Source of the DNA: Beroe forskalii
Taxonomy: Eukaryota; Ctenophora; Nuda; Beroida; Beroidae
Direction: 5' to 3'
Length of the DNA stretch: 64,000 bases
Assembly (NCBI GenBank): GCA_011033025.1
Contig: WFMF01000015.1
Location: 372,001-436,000, forward strand
The notes under the pieces were generated by a model that worked only from the letters and a program-made list of their open reading frames with translations, was not told where the DNA came from and made no database searches. Shown in pieces: positions 33,649-46,230 of the stretch. Numbering within the stretch: the first letter of the stretch is position 1; each line of letters opens with the position of its first letter. A program made the translations under genes and the position numbers.

Positions 33649-35232
33649 TGCTCAATAACTCGGCAAAATGACACAATTCAAATACTTTCTACGTTATTGA
33701 CGCATGAAGGCAACGGATACATTACAACGTCGATTTGGCCAAAGCCCAACTGATTACGTAAGGAACTGAATTGGTACAGGATACGTTTCAGGATACGTTT
33801 CAATAATCATTTAGTTCTTTTTCCGTGATTCGGTCACGGGACTCACTTGATAAGAGCTAAATCTGATTTATCTTTAGTCAAACTGTCAGTGTGCTTTATT
33901 GACTTAGTAGAGCTCTGAAATAAGAAGGGTGAAATGGTTAAACCTCAATCGAGTCAAATCAATCACACTAATTTCAGAGCTGTAGAGTGTAGGTATTGTG
34001 TCATTGAGACTCTATGGATTGCTCACAAAAAGCTAAGCAACTACTAGCTAGACATGCAGGGGGTTCTCCCGTACCAAGCTAGGAATGTGAATATTTCTAC
34101 ACTAACCGTGGTGGAAGAAGCACCGCAGCCCATAGAAAAAGATCTTCTCCTCTACTAGGTCATGTCAGATGATGCTAGAGCTAAATGGGATTGCTGGATC
34201 AGTCAGTATGTAAATGGTTGATTGATGAAGGAAACGAACTAAATCAGTTAAAAACAAACCCCACACAGTACAAACCCCATATAGTATGTCATCAAACCCA
34301 GGCATAATAGAAAACGGGTCGAACGAGCAAATTTCGCCGAAACAGCTGCGGCACGCCTACAAAGTAACTGAGGCACAAGTTTTGCAATTGAAAAGGACAC
34401 ACTTGCGACACACCTGCGTCACAAGTACGACACAGTTGTGGCGTACTGTTCTTGTGCCGTAGGTTTGTTGCAGATGGGTCAGCGACATTAACTCGTACGC
34501 ATTAGAAACGAATCAAAAGACTACGAATATACGAATGTCTTATAATATCTTGATATGTAGCTATAGCTTGATTTGAAGTCAGCCCCTTACGTATTGATAT
34601 TAGCTCATGAGGAAACAAAACAAAAAAACTATAAAAGTACACAAAGGACTGATGATCTTAGGCGTACAAGTGCAATACGTCACAATTTCAATAAGCTGGG
34701 GCATAATCTAAATTGAAACGCTTACCGAAAAAGTGCAAATTGTTAAATCACAAATCATAGGGGCGTATGTACAGTAAAAAGGGCGTAACAAGATAGATTT
34801 CTGGCTGCAGACCAATTCTAAATTCTCCCGTTATCAGTACTCCTGAGCCCGTGGGCACTTTTATACAACAAAAAAACTTTTCTTAATTTTTTGCAACACA
34901 AAACTGATAAAATTTAGCACAATTATATTGAAAATAACGATTTTTAACTTACCAAAAACTATAAAGTTATTCTTCCAGTCTGTTGACTTGTTTATGTTAA
35001 TAAAATAGTTTTACAAATAAGATTGAAGATAAAATTGAAGATTAGCGTAGCGAGATTGTATGATACTTTATTATTAAGTAAGAACAAAATGCAATTCCAG
35101 TTAATTACTGCAATAACTTATAAAAACCAATTCAATTAAAAACATTATATCTGAGATAATCGTTGATCAGCTATATCTGACACTGTGTTAATGATGGATG
35201 TGATCCATCACATGATCCACTGATCCAGTCTA
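33649..35232. other. Spacer between two minus-strand genes
   Basis: No exon recognised. This should contain the promoter of the annexin gene and the 3' UTR of the gene ending at 35233. Confidence 0.45.
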
Positions 35233-38200
35233 TCAAGATTCCCGCTGTGATAGAGGTGGCACGGCTCCCCCTAACTTGGCAACCAACTGCAGCATGTCTG
35301 GATTCTTGCAGTTTTCTGGATCCAGAGCTGCCTCCACTACCCGCCTCAACATCAAGTTGTAAACCACTTCCTCTGCCTTACTGGTATCTAGTGCAGCACT
35401 TATCTAAAGGAGGGGTAGAGAATGCAGTGCACCTAGCAAGCTTTCAATAGCGATTATAATCTAATCATCAAAGCATAAACTCATAAAATATGAACTGTAG
35501 CGTTACGGCGTTCAACTCCAAAACTCCAAACTGCCATTGTTTTATTGGAATACTCATTCCTCAACAAACCCGCCACTGTCAAGTTTCATGCCTACATCAT
35601 AAATGCAATGATTCGTACTGCTTCATCAAGAGAGCAAGAGTAATTTGTCAGTGAGTATTAAAGTACTGAGTATGATGGTATATTTACCTTCTGAACCCGT
35701 TGTCTCTTGGGGGCCTCCTCCACCTCCAAGTTTACCATGTCCTCCTCCAATAGTGGGGTGAGGAGCTCCCGGAGAGGGGGAACCACGGAGTGCCCTATGA
35801 TGTTACCTGACAGGAAGAAAGTAGAAAAACGACGAGTTGGGAGTATCTTCTTACTTCATTAGGGATAGCATACGGTACTGCAGAAGATGTTACGGAGGCA
35901 ATCGAAAATTATACGAGTAGATTTAATTGAGATTTCAGAGTTCGGTCAGAAGATTTATATTTTGTTGGGATCATAATTCAAATATTGCATCATAATCATA
36001 CGAAAATAGGATGGCAATTTAGTGGTCCTCTGAGCAACACAATTCAAAAGTTCAAAAATGAAAAGCACTTCATAACTATTAACTTATTAATAACGAAGGA
36101 AATTCATTCAGCATTCTCCAGTAATAATAACATATGGGGATCTTTATTGATAGTCACCGAGCTACTACTGTCAATAATATATTATTGGCTCGGTGATACC
36201 ATGATTGGTTTTGGTGCGGGAAAGCACGCCTCAGAGAAGAAATGAAAGTTCACCATTGATTTATGATTTCTCCTGATTTCTATCTTACAACTTGAGGGCA
36301 CCAAGACTAGTTCATAGTGTGACGTCATCAAGTTATGAAACAGTAATAAATATTTGATAATGATTATTTCATGGCGAAAGATGATTTCATGGTGGTCGGA
36401 ATGGTGAATATCACGTACATTCAGGCTTCAAGCAATCGATCATTATACTATTATAGTCCATTATCCTAAATTGTGAAATAATGAACTGATGATTGCTTGA
36501 AGGTACGTGATATCCATCATTCCAAACACCATGAAATTGGCTTCATCCCTGACACTAAACTAACAAACCTTCCACGTCGTACATTCTGGTGAGTTCCTCG
36601 TCTGTTTTCTTGGGCGGCTCACACCGGAACTTCTTACGGAACTCAGCGTCAGTGAGAAACATTGGACCGGAGCCAGGGCATGATTTCATGACAGGTGTAA
36701 CTCCTGGCTTCGCAAGATGCCTTCCAGTATACTAAAGGAGGGAGCAAATCAATTGTTAAACGTAATATCAGAATTGATTTGTATTAGAAATTAGGTTCTG
36801 TTCCAAACCTCACAATATTTTACAAAAAGTGCTAGCTTCGTTTCCATAAACGATTAGCACGGTTAGCAGTGCTAATGGGAGGAATTTTTTTGATTCTGGG
36901 AGGATTTTGTGAAATTGCCAACAAATATTATTTTTAAAAATTTGCCAGAAAATTTACAAGAAGTTGCGTTCTGAGAAATGATCCGGCAGTAAAATGCATA
37001 CAGTAGTTACCTTACTGATGCACGTGTGAACTGTGAAGTTATTGAAGCTATGAATGAAATATTGATGATTAGAAGAGTACTTCCTATATGATTTAAATCA
37101 TCATCCCATCATTACTTCCATATTAGAACATGAGCGAAATTTGATGTTGCAATTTTTGTGTAAAATTACAAATCTATCGAGGCTACAATTCAGTTCATTG
37201 TTCAAAATGCCTGGCTTCTGGGGGCTGCTGCCCAGACCCCTGCTCAATAGCTCACTAGATTTAATTTTCATCTCTGCAGACATTTTCCATCATAGATAAG
37301 GGTCAAATACTTTGGAATTAGACTTAAATGAGAGTTAAAATCTTATTGAGATGACAATAAGATTTGCAGCATTTGACACAGTTGATCATAGTAAGCTACT
37401 TGAAATTTTGAGCAAGGAGATTAAAATCCGAGGGGTTGCACTGAAGTGGTTCAAGAGTTTCTTGACAAGCAGAACTCAGAGAACAAGGCTTGGCCATGTT
37501 GTGAGTGAATCAATCACTCTTCAGTTTGGAGTTCCTCAAGGCTCTGTATTGGGTCCTATTTTGTTCAATATCTACATACGATCCCTTTACGGTTGTATAA
37601 AAAAGAGTGGATTCACAATTCACGGCTATGCAGATGATCATCAAGTCTATAAAAGCTTTAAGCCTAGTGAACAAGCAGACACTCTTACTATTAGAATACT
37701 AAACTGTTTTAAGACCATTCATAATTGGATGATAAGCTTCTTTTTACAACTTAACCCTGGAAAGACTCAAGTCATTGTTTTTGGCCCCAAAACATATTGA
37801 ATCAGATTAACATTGGGGGTATAATCTTACCTGGAAATGTATGTGTGAGATTTGTCTCAAGTGCCAGAAACCTTGGAATCACACTTGACAGCAATCTCTC
37901 CTTCAAGACTCACATTTTAGCTCTAAAAAAGGACTGCTTTCGCCTCATCAGAAATGTTGTCACAGCGTTTTATTTTCACTACAGATCAGATGAAACTATT
38001 GGTTAACAGCATCATTGCATGCAGACTAGACTATTGTAATGCATTATACTTGGTGTTAATGAACAACTTATCAAACAACTACAGCTCATTCAAAAATGCA
38101 GCTGCAAAAGCTGTTGTTGGACTATATAAACATGATCATCTTGGAGATACTAAAAGAGTTACATTGGCTTCCTGTACAATTTTTCGTATTCATTTTAAAA

Positions 38201-41200
38201 TTCTCCTAATAGTATACAAATGTTTGAATGGTTTTGCTCCAGAATATTTGGAATCAATGTTTAAGTATGTAGATTTTAATCACTCAATCTCCTATATGAA
38301 CCTAGAGTTTTATCTCATATGGGTGAAAGATCTTTCCAGAAGTCTGGTCCCAAACTATGGAACTGTTTACCTTTAGAACTTAAAACTTGTTCCTCCATAG
38401 AATCTTTCAAATCAACTCTTAAAACGTATTTATTCAAAATAGCATTTGATATTTAACTTATATTACTTAACTTATTGCAATTCATTTTTGTATAAATTAT
38501 GCTTTGTGTTTTCTGACAGTGCTTAATCTCAGCATGACTCCAGCTTTTTAGTTAACTTTTAATTATTTGTATATTAAGTTATTTGAAGCACTGTCATTGC
38601 TTTTATTGTTGAATCTGTTCTCGTGGCACAGCTGTGCATTAATTTAAGTTGATGTGCCACTATAATATAAAAGTTTAAATTATTATTATTATAAGGTCGA
38701 AAACGTCCAGCTTCTGGGGGCTGCCGCCCCCAGACCCCTGCTTACTGGATTCATTTTCATCTCTGTGAAAGTTCTTCATTTTAAAACGGGCTAAATACTT
38801 TGGAACTATTCAGAATTTTTAGTCTAAATTATTTTATCTAATCTATTGAAAACGTCTGGCTTCTGGATAATTTGATTATCATCTCTGTAAAAATTTTTCA
38901 TTTCAAGTACGGTCAACGGGCCAAGCAAATGCTTTGAAATTAGACTGAAATAAGAGTTAAAATCCTATTGATATTGCAATTCTATTCAGTTAAGATCGTC
39001 CAGCTTCTGTGGGCTGCCGCCCCAAGACCCCTGCTTACTGGATTTCATTCTCATCTTTGTGAAAATTCTTCATTTCTAAAACGAGCTAAATACTTTGAAA
39101 TTATTCAAAATTTTTAGTCTAAATGAGAGTGAAAATCCTATTGAGGTGAAGATTAAATCTATTGAAAACGTCTGGCTTCTGGGGGCTGCCGCCCCCAGAC
39201 CCCTGCTTACTGAATTTCATTATCATCTCTGTAAACATTTTTCATTTCAAATATGGCCTACGGGCCAAGCAAATTCTTTGAAATTAGACTGAAATAAGAG
39301 TTAAAATCCTATTGATACGACAATTCTGTTTGATTAAAAACGTCCAGCTTCTGGGGGCTGTCGCCCCCAGACCCCTACTTACTGAATTCATTTTCATCTT
39401 TGTGAAAATTCTTCATTTTAAAAACAGGCTAAATACTTTGAAATTATTCAGAATTTTAAGTCTAAATGAGAGTGAAAATCCTATTGAGGTGAAGATTTAA
39501 TCTATTGAAAACGTCTGGCTTCTGGGGGCTGCCGCCCCAGACCCCCGCAATCCCGCCGACTGATACTGGATTTAATACTGAAGTATACTGTGAGTTAAAA
39601 TCCTGTTAGTTATGAGGGCTGTCGCCTCCAGACGTCTGTTTCACTAGTTGGAAATTCAATTTAGATTTACTGGGAGGATTTTATATGCTGCTAATGGGAG
39701 GAAAAACCTTTTTGGAAGGCAAGAGTGCTAGATAAAACACTAGTTTAGATCAATCTACCATTCACTGCTTTGAGAATGATGATCAAGTCGATAGTAGGTA
39801 TGTAGACTCCTCGATTAAAATCATGTCAAAACTGAGCGAAAAATCGTCTGTTACCGGAATTCTCATTTTCTTGAATTTCTCCCGGTAGAAGGGAGTGAAG
39901 GCGTGACTGTCCAAGTCGTTTAGCATGTGCTCCGAAATAAAACGTAAGTACTTCACGATTATCTGAAAATCGTGATTTTAGGATGTTGGCAATAAAGAAT
40001 AAGTTCTCGAAAAAATATATGCATATCTCAACTAACATAAATGGACCCAAGTTCCCATTAAAGTCTTATTCAATAGCTCAGATATCAAGTATCGAAAACT
40101 TGAGTCAAGTTTTCGAAAAGCTGATAAGAACTTAAGAAGACTTGCGTCGACTGGCAGGAAATATTAATCTAGGAAATTGATACATGTAGGTATATACGAT
40201 AAACATACCGGCTTAGCCTCAGGAAACCAGTGCTGAGCCACACATATTTCCGCAAGGGAATCAACGTTGTCTAACACTTCCTCAACGGACATAACTTTCG
40301 CATTGGCAAGCAAACGGAAAAGGGTCTCGAATATGAAATCTGAAGGAAATCATTGATGAGCTCAAGCTTAACGAAAGCGATAACATCAAAGCTGAAACCA
40401 TGATTTCAAGCATGAACAATAAACAAGAGCATTTGATAGGTAGTTACGTAGTTAGTTAGTTAGTTAAACCTTGACGGTTGAAAACTTTAATTCTATAGTA
40501 ATAGTGGTTTTAGTTTAAACTTTGATCACGCTTAAATGGCTAAAATATTTCCTCCTCTGATAGTTATTTGATAATTTATAAGCATGTAGGAAATGTATCC
40601 ATTTATCATTTATCTATATTTTATCCAAGACAGAATAAAACTTCGACGCTCTAAATAAGAGTTTGCTCATCAGTGAAAATCGCTCACCATCCAATTTTTG
40701 GTTTCTGCTAAGGAACTTGACTCTGAATGCTCTGAGCAAGCCAGCTACCTTACAAAACCGCCGTTGGATTGTCCTCTTCACTTTGTTGAGATGGAGAGGC
40801 CACCTCCGACGCATTTGCATTTCAATACGGACGGACATTTCGTCAGGGGGATATCGACCATGACACGCTTTCATTATCAACCAGGGACTGAGGTTGGAAA
40901 TAGATTGAAACTTGAATCTTTCACCGCTTCAAGGTGAGAGTTATAGAAATCAATAAATGGAATATCAAAATGGGGTGGTTATCCAAGTTTAGAATAACTC
41001 AATCATAAAATAGCGTTATTTCAACAATCACTAGAGCACTTGGGACAAGACATTTTAAATATTTGCAAGCTAGTAAAAAGTAAACACAAACCAAACAGGT
41101 GGCCCAGGAGAATGATATCTCGCTGATTGGATCTCATTTTCAGTGTACTTCGGGTTGATTACAATGGGTAATGGTGGAGGCATGACCCAAGCACATTTAC

Positions 41201-42913
41201 CATCTGTACCCCAAGCCCTGAAAAATAACCAATTTCATGTACCTATAGTAACAACTCAGTACTAAAATCGTGATAATAGATTTACACCTCAGGATTCAAA
41301 ATACTTCAAAGATATAAAAAATAATTATACATGTCTGTTAAGTCTATATAAACTCGATACTCTCGATTTCCCACTCACTCAATTAGACAGTTTAGACAGT
41401 AAACGATAAACTGATACAGAAATGTTTGTTATTTAAGAATTGATTTGCAACGAAAATCATAGTAAAGAGAGGAACTGAGGAAAATATTCAAACATGTAAT
41501 TTTTGGAATGATGTTATCATGTTTCACAATTCTCAGGTCATATACCCATATTGTAGGATTGTCATTATCCCAGTGCAATTAACAATTATAATGCCATCTT
41601 GATGCCATCATGAAGTTTAGAGAAGTTTAAAAATTTGAATGTTACTCTAAACAGGTACCTGTTTTTAGCAAGTTCTGGGTGGTACAAGACTTGGTCGATA
41701 TTCAGTGAAATTTCTTTGTCTAATGCATAGGGGTTGACCTGCAAATGATGGTTATAACTTCTTTGCTGGGTGGTGCGGCTATGAGGCACAGTATGATGGT
41801 GAAATTGGTCTGAAGAAGTGGGAGGATCAGACTTCTCCTTTTTTATAACAGGCAGGGGATTACTTGGCTGCTTTTCTGGCTCTGTAACATCCATTATCAT
41901 ATGCACTTCGCTGCTGTTTTTGACATCACCATAAAATGTTGTTTGTTTTCGACGCCGTTTTGCTTTTCCTGGAATTTTACAGTTTTGATTTACATCAATC
42001 TGAAGAGTAGATGATTTTAAGGTCATAAGAAATCAATAGCTGTAATAACTTTCCTTTGCTAAGCCAGTATTCAAATTTCTACAACCCTTCAACAATTTAA
42101 TCATTGACTTGATTATGATAAGGTACCAACTACCATGATTAGGCTGAGAAAAAGCATCTTGTCCATCAGTTCCAGATTCAGTTTGAATTGCAGTTGATTC
42201 ATCAAAAGATTGGACTTCCTTTTTTATAACCCTGAAGAATAAAGATTCTTATCAAAAATAATATAGTTATCATATTTAATGGCCACTCAGAAGACAAATG
42301 AGTATATGGGTAGCAAGTAGATATATACATTGTAGCTAAGTACTAAGTATGTAACATGAAATCTCTAATAAAAAGTTGTGCTTTGTTTATGTTTCCTGTT
42401 TGAACATCACAGTCATGGCAATACATGCAGAAAGAAAATTGCATGTTCAGATGAATTGCACTTGTGTTCATTTATGTTTAATGCTGTTTTTATTTCACTG
42501 CTCACAATTTTTGATCTGATCAGATTTTTTGGATTTGTGGTAAAAAGTACCCAGTCAATTTGAACTATATAACTTAAAAGTTGCAAAAGAGGTGCTGTGT
42601 AGCAGGGCAAGTGAGCTGTGTATTAAAATAAAGGCAACTGCTATACTAGAGTGCTGCAGTGCTGCTACTATTTTGATCCCTATTATACTCACACATCTGT
42701 TGGGGGAGTTTCGCCAAGGCTGTCAAAATCTCTCTTTCCAAGAGATACAGGTGTCTTTCTTGAACTATGAGGATGTGCTAGAGCTGGGGTTGATTGAATC
42801 TCAGGAGTCTTACCCAAGCTATCAAAGTCTTTGTTATCTTGAGTAGTACTTTTCAAAGGAGTGATGAAACGTTTTGACTTCCGAAGCACAGTAGGAGTTT
42901 TGAAATTTGACAT
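35233..42913 (-). CDS. Unrecognised 548-residue basic nuclear-type protein, 10 exons
   Basis: Exons: 42913-42693, 42231-42134, 41968-41659, 41217-41092, 40887-40688, 40339-40209, 39962-39855, 36731-36569, 35806-35688, 35403-35233 (TGA). All nine junctions are GT..AG and all phases agree, giving 1,647 coding bases. The first 190 residues look disordered, with threonine/proline sites (KTPTVLRKSKRFITP, LGKTPE, LGETPP), two VIKKE sites of SUMO-acceptor type and a basic patch KAKRRRKQ. The rest is mainly helical and basic: WPLHLNKVKRTIQRR, then FIFETLFRLLANAKVMSVEE and KYLRFISEHMLN. I recognise no family. The TP sites and KRRRK patch suggest a nuclear, cell-cycle-regulated protein, but this is inference. 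A LINE fragment and GC-rich repeats occupy the intron between 36732 and 39854. Confidence 0.7.
36384..36537. mobile_element. MITE-like hairpin
   Basis: 'tttcatggtggtcggaatgg' and 'tcacgtacattcaggcttca' on the left are matched in reverse by the right end near 36480-36537, with about 60-base arms at roughly 80 percent identity by eye. It lies in an intron of the unrecognised 548-residue gene. Confidence 0.6.
37190..39640. repeat. Tandem repeat with GC-rich GGGGGCTGCCGCCCCC core
   Basis: Seven or eight units of about 160-170 bases, each with 'cttctgggggctgccgcccc' followed by cagacccctgc and an AT-rich spacer. Cores lie near 37205, 38708, 38860 (deleted), 39002, 39172, 39345, 39518 and 39620. 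Alternate units begin cgtccag and cgtctgg, so the array is really of dimers about 330 bases long. The core is a near-perfect hairpin. A LINE fragment interrupts the array between the first and second unit. Confidence 0.8.
37345..38690 (+). mobile_element. 5'-truncated, frameshifted non-LTR retrotransposon (reverse transcriptase)
   Basis: The frame opens at reverse-transcriptase block A (AAFDTVDHSKLLEIL), continues with GVPQGSVLGPILFNIY and the catalytic YADDHQVY, then TQVIVFGPK. After a stop and frame change near 37797 it resumes with ARNLGITLDSNLSFKTHI and later YKCLNGFAPEYL, the standard order of a LINE of the Jockey/CR1 type. The endonuclease is missing, so the copy was probably 5'-truncated on insertion. 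A short tta repeat near 38680 marks its 3' end. Dead, but less decayed than the copy at 30440. Confidence 0.85.
42520..42630. repeat. Dispersed repeat, copy 2 (related to 2870-3005)
   Basis: Collinear with 2870-3005 over about 110 bases. It lies in the first intron of the unrecognised gene. Confidence 0.4.
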
Positions 42914-43804
42914 CTGAATTCTAATTAATTAGATGAAAAAGAATGCTAAATTAGCTGGACTTTAAAAGAAAAAATACATTGAATACCACGTGATAACTTC
43001 CAGTATGCAATTAATAATGAATAAATTTTGAGATAAAATTGTCACACTATCAATGATTCACTGTGCATTCATTCAGCAGGATCTAGTTAATCTACTCAGT
43101 ATGTTGAGGATATTCTCTAATCACAGATATGACTTATTGCAGTTAATACATAAAAAGTCCCAACATAAATTGTATACCATCTAGGTAACATTATGGTAGC
43201 ATCAATGTTACCAATTACGTGTATGTGTGCACATGGATCGATTGAAAGACCCATCGAAAGAACGCGCAAATTACAGTGCACACATTTGGCATAATATACA
43301 TCTTACTATATATAATTCTTCATCATATAATATTTATCTATGTAATTATGTTTGTCTGGCGTCTGTCCGGTCTGACACCACTCCATTATGTATCAGAAGA
43401 CGTGAAATTAACCCTTGACATCAGTTAACTAGACTATATGGATTGTTAAGTACTGTCTCATCAGCAAATTCACAGTATGTTATGAACGTTTTGAAATAAG
43501 GTCTCAGGTACTGCTTTTTAGCAGGACCCAGTCTGTCCAGTCCGACATCACTTGCAACCCAATCGAGCACCCGACCGGAGGTCGTGGGTTTTGCTTGTCA
43601 GGCGTTGCCTGACCCCCTTATTAAAATAATGGGTCTGACGACGTCAGACAAGGTTTTGCTAGTACAGGTGAAAGCGTGCATTCTGCCACAAAATTTCCTT
43701 TTCTGCTATTATAAAGTCATAACATATCAATTTTAAAAAATACAAGAAACTATAAACTGAAAAAAATAATCCCAGTATAGGACTATATTAATGAATATAA
43801 ATTT

Positions 43805-43916
43805 CCCTCTAACCAGGGTTGTCTCGCGTAACCAGGGTCCTGGTTAGGGCAACGAAACGCTTGCCGCGCCGCGCACTCCGTGCACGGATTGCACAACCAG
43901 GGTATTGGTTAGGGCA
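43805..43916. mobile_element. Palindromic-element fragments
   Basis: 'ctctaaccagggttgtctcg', 'aaccagggtcctggttaggg' (around 43830-43849) and 'aaccagggtattggttaggg' (around 43895-43914) are end pieces of the same family as 9417-9488. Between them is the GC-rich centre (cttgccgcgccgcgcactc). They lack matching flanks, so they may be rearranged remains. Confidence 0.5.
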
Positions 43917-43952
43917 AGGGTCTATCAACGATTGACAAACGCTGCAGCCGCA

Positions 43953-44010
43953 AAGCGCGGCGCTGATTCTCGAGAGGGCCAGCCGGCCAGGGTCTGTCAA
44001 CGTCAGACAA
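43953..44010. repeat. Dispersed repeat, inverted copy of 61017-61075
   Basis: The segment gcgcggcgctgattctcgag ... ggtctgtcaacgtcagacaa is the reverse complement of 61017-61075, except for a 14-base GGCC-rich insertion here (near gccagccggcc). Confidence 0.65.
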
Positions 44011-44189
44011 ATAATGAAGGCTCCCGTTTACATGAGAGACTGACCAACGCGAACGCAACATTTGTGCTCTCGTCCGAATTAGCCATTCAGTCGGAAGAAA
44101 TAATCGTGCTATGTCCGTTGAAGGCCAAGGTTTGATCTGATTTTGATCTGATATCATAGGACAAGCACTGCACGCTTACATTTACAAGT

Positions 44190-44265
44190 TGCCCTAACCA
44201 GCGCCCTGGTTTCGCGCACAGAGTGCGCGGCGCGGCAAGTCTCGCGACACCCCTGGTTAGGGGAA
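44190..44265. mobile_element. Short palindromic element, copy with 9-bp duplication
   Basis: TTGCCCTAACCAGCGCCCTGG begins the unit (44189 on) and CCCTGGTTAGGGGAA ends it, with gcgcacagagtgcgcggcg in the centre. The flanking nine bases ATTTACAAG are identical on both sides (44180-44188 and 44266-44274), a clear target-site duplication. About 77 bases; no coding capacity. Confidence 0.75.
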
Positions 44266-44911
44266 ATTTACAAGGTCTACCATTCTTTTTGCTCTGTCAT
44301 TGTTGAATGATTTTTTGCAGCGCTTTGTTCCTGCATTCAGAGCAAAACATTTCCTTTTTGAAGTCATATAACCAAAGTTTTTCTTTTTATGATATTTCAT
44401 TCTCCTTGGTGAGACTTTTGCATCAGCCATCAAGATTTCAAATTCTAGGACCTATTTCTTAATAGTTGCTGTTCCTGCAGTCCATAGATTTGAAGCCTCA
44501 ATATTTCATTAGACTGTGATTCCTCTTTCTGTTGGTTGATAATAGAAGTTTCTAGGTCTTCTCGCAACATCATCCGAAATATTCCATATTGCATATCATT
44601 TTTGTGGATAACTAAATTTTTAAAGCTACTCTTATCTCTTGAAAACAACTGATATTGCCATTTATATTTTTTCTTATAATCTCAATCCTTGTGAATATGT
44701 GATTTATGGGAATGTTTTTCTTGGGTTACAATTGACAGACGTTGCCTGTCTATTTCTTCTGACTGGATGGGTCGAGCACAAAATATGTGACCGTCCAAAT
44801 TTGGAATGTTGCGCACACACAGGGTAGGGTATCATCCTGTGAGGGTTTCCTCAAAGCACTTTTGGAAAGCAAAAAGTTGATACTTGATAAGGAGAGAGAG
44901 AAATTGCAATA

Positions 44912-45502
44912 CCTTAGTACAAAATATTTATACATCACAATATTTATACGAATTTTGATTTTTTTCGTATAAATTTGATGTCGTATAAAATTTATGAGGT
45001 ATAAATTATGTGTCGTACAAATTTTCCATTCTTGTATCCACTTGATCTGACTGTCGACCGTGCATTAAAAAATATTGAACAGGATTCTAGTGCTGAGATT
45101 ACTCATCTATGACCTAACTTTTCTCCAGAAATAGATGACATCTAAGTAAATACAGGAAAAGCTGTTCTTCGAACTCTACATGCGAAGACAATATCCAACG
45201 CTTTCACTTACTTTAAGACACGAGAAGGAAAGTCAAATATTTTACAAGGATAGCCTGCAGCAGGTATTGCTTATAAAGCACTAAGCAGTGAAAAGAATAC
45301 ATGATACTCAAAACATAAGGGATACTGATGGCTTAGTGGACCCATTCTCGTGTCTCACATTGAATAATTGATATCAAAATTTTTACTGAATTCATCAAAC
45401 CGAATAACTTTTTTCTTGGTGGCTGATAAAATTGTATAAATTTAATGTCGTATAAATAGTATCCGTATAAAATTCGTTACATACAAATATTCTGTACTAA
45501 GG
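44912..45502. mobile_element. 591-bp MITE with CCTTAGTACA ends and TA flanks
   Basis: The left end CCTTAGTACAAAATATTTAT matches the reverse complement of the right end (aatattctgtactaagg) with one or two mismatches. Both ends are flanked by TA. Subterminal blocks repeat gtataaatttgatgtcgtat-type words on both sides. No open frame longer than about 40 codons inside. TA duplications are typical of Tc1/mariner-related families, which is the likely helper group. Confidence 0.75.
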
Positions 45503-46230
45503 TATATGGGTTTACATTCCTCTACAATATAAATCTATTAAATCAGACATTGGCAACATCAAATTTAACTGCCTGATTGGTCGTTTTGGTATCATACACA
45601 ATTGAGATCATATGATAGGCAGTGGATTGACTGAGCATTGTGCCAATTCAAATGTAGGAACTTTAGATCCCCTAAATGGGGAGGATGTATGAGAAGTGAA
45701 CTGGAGTGATGGGCTTTTATTCCTCCTTGCCAGTAATTAGTCACTGCTGAGTAATTATGGAATCTACCCAGTGAATTAATATGTTCATATACCCAAATTC
45801 AAATGTTGACTGCCTAGTGCAAACCTAGGTACAGTTCGATATATATAACTGCAATGCCATCACCCTGAATATATGTTTGTAAAATTATCCTTGCTTTAAA
45901 TGATGGTTCATTAAGGGGAAAAACAAGCCTCAAGCCCATGGATTCTGCCCTCATTTTAGAGCTCACCTGTAATGCCCAGTGGATGGTCCTTGTTTAGTTT
46001 ATGAGCTGAGCCTTAGAAAATGAAGTATCTTGTTTACAAACTCCGATGGCAACCACATCAACACCCCTATGCCCTCTAATACTCTGCAAGACAAGATATA
46101 TTGTTCTGATATATTTTCCAGTATGTAGGAATGGTTAATTGAATGTCGATAGGAAATTTTTTGTTCATTCTGAAAATTTTGTTTCATTCTAGGTATTTCA
46201 AGGCAATGGTTTTATGAATGCACCATTGGA

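Larger units (their letters stand above)
42914..46230. other. Intergenic between diverging genes, with mobile elements
   Basis: Separates the minus-strand 548-residue gene from plus-strand RPC9, so both promoters should lie here. It contains palindromic elements (43805-44263), a terminal-inverted-repeat element (44912-45502) and a 67-codon minus-strand frame at 44445-44648 (REDLETSIINQQKEESQSN). That frame has a coiled-coil look but no supporting splice site. Confidence 0.5.

Noticed and set aside
33484-33753. 89-codon plus-strand ORF (MDAAQDIMNHYESLH)
   Set aside because: It overlaps, in antisense, the candidate first annexin exon and intron. No family recognised, although the opposite reading cannot be fully excluded.
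34305-34480. Possible tRNA-like or inverted structure around 'cggcacgcctac'
   Set aside because: No cloverleaf or A/B boxes could be drawn, and the inverted match is too broken.
43805-44263. 459-bp composite element with AAATTT on both sides
   Set aside because: AAATTT is common in this AT-rich DNA. The copy at 44190-44265 is better explained as a separate insertion with its own 9-bp duplication.
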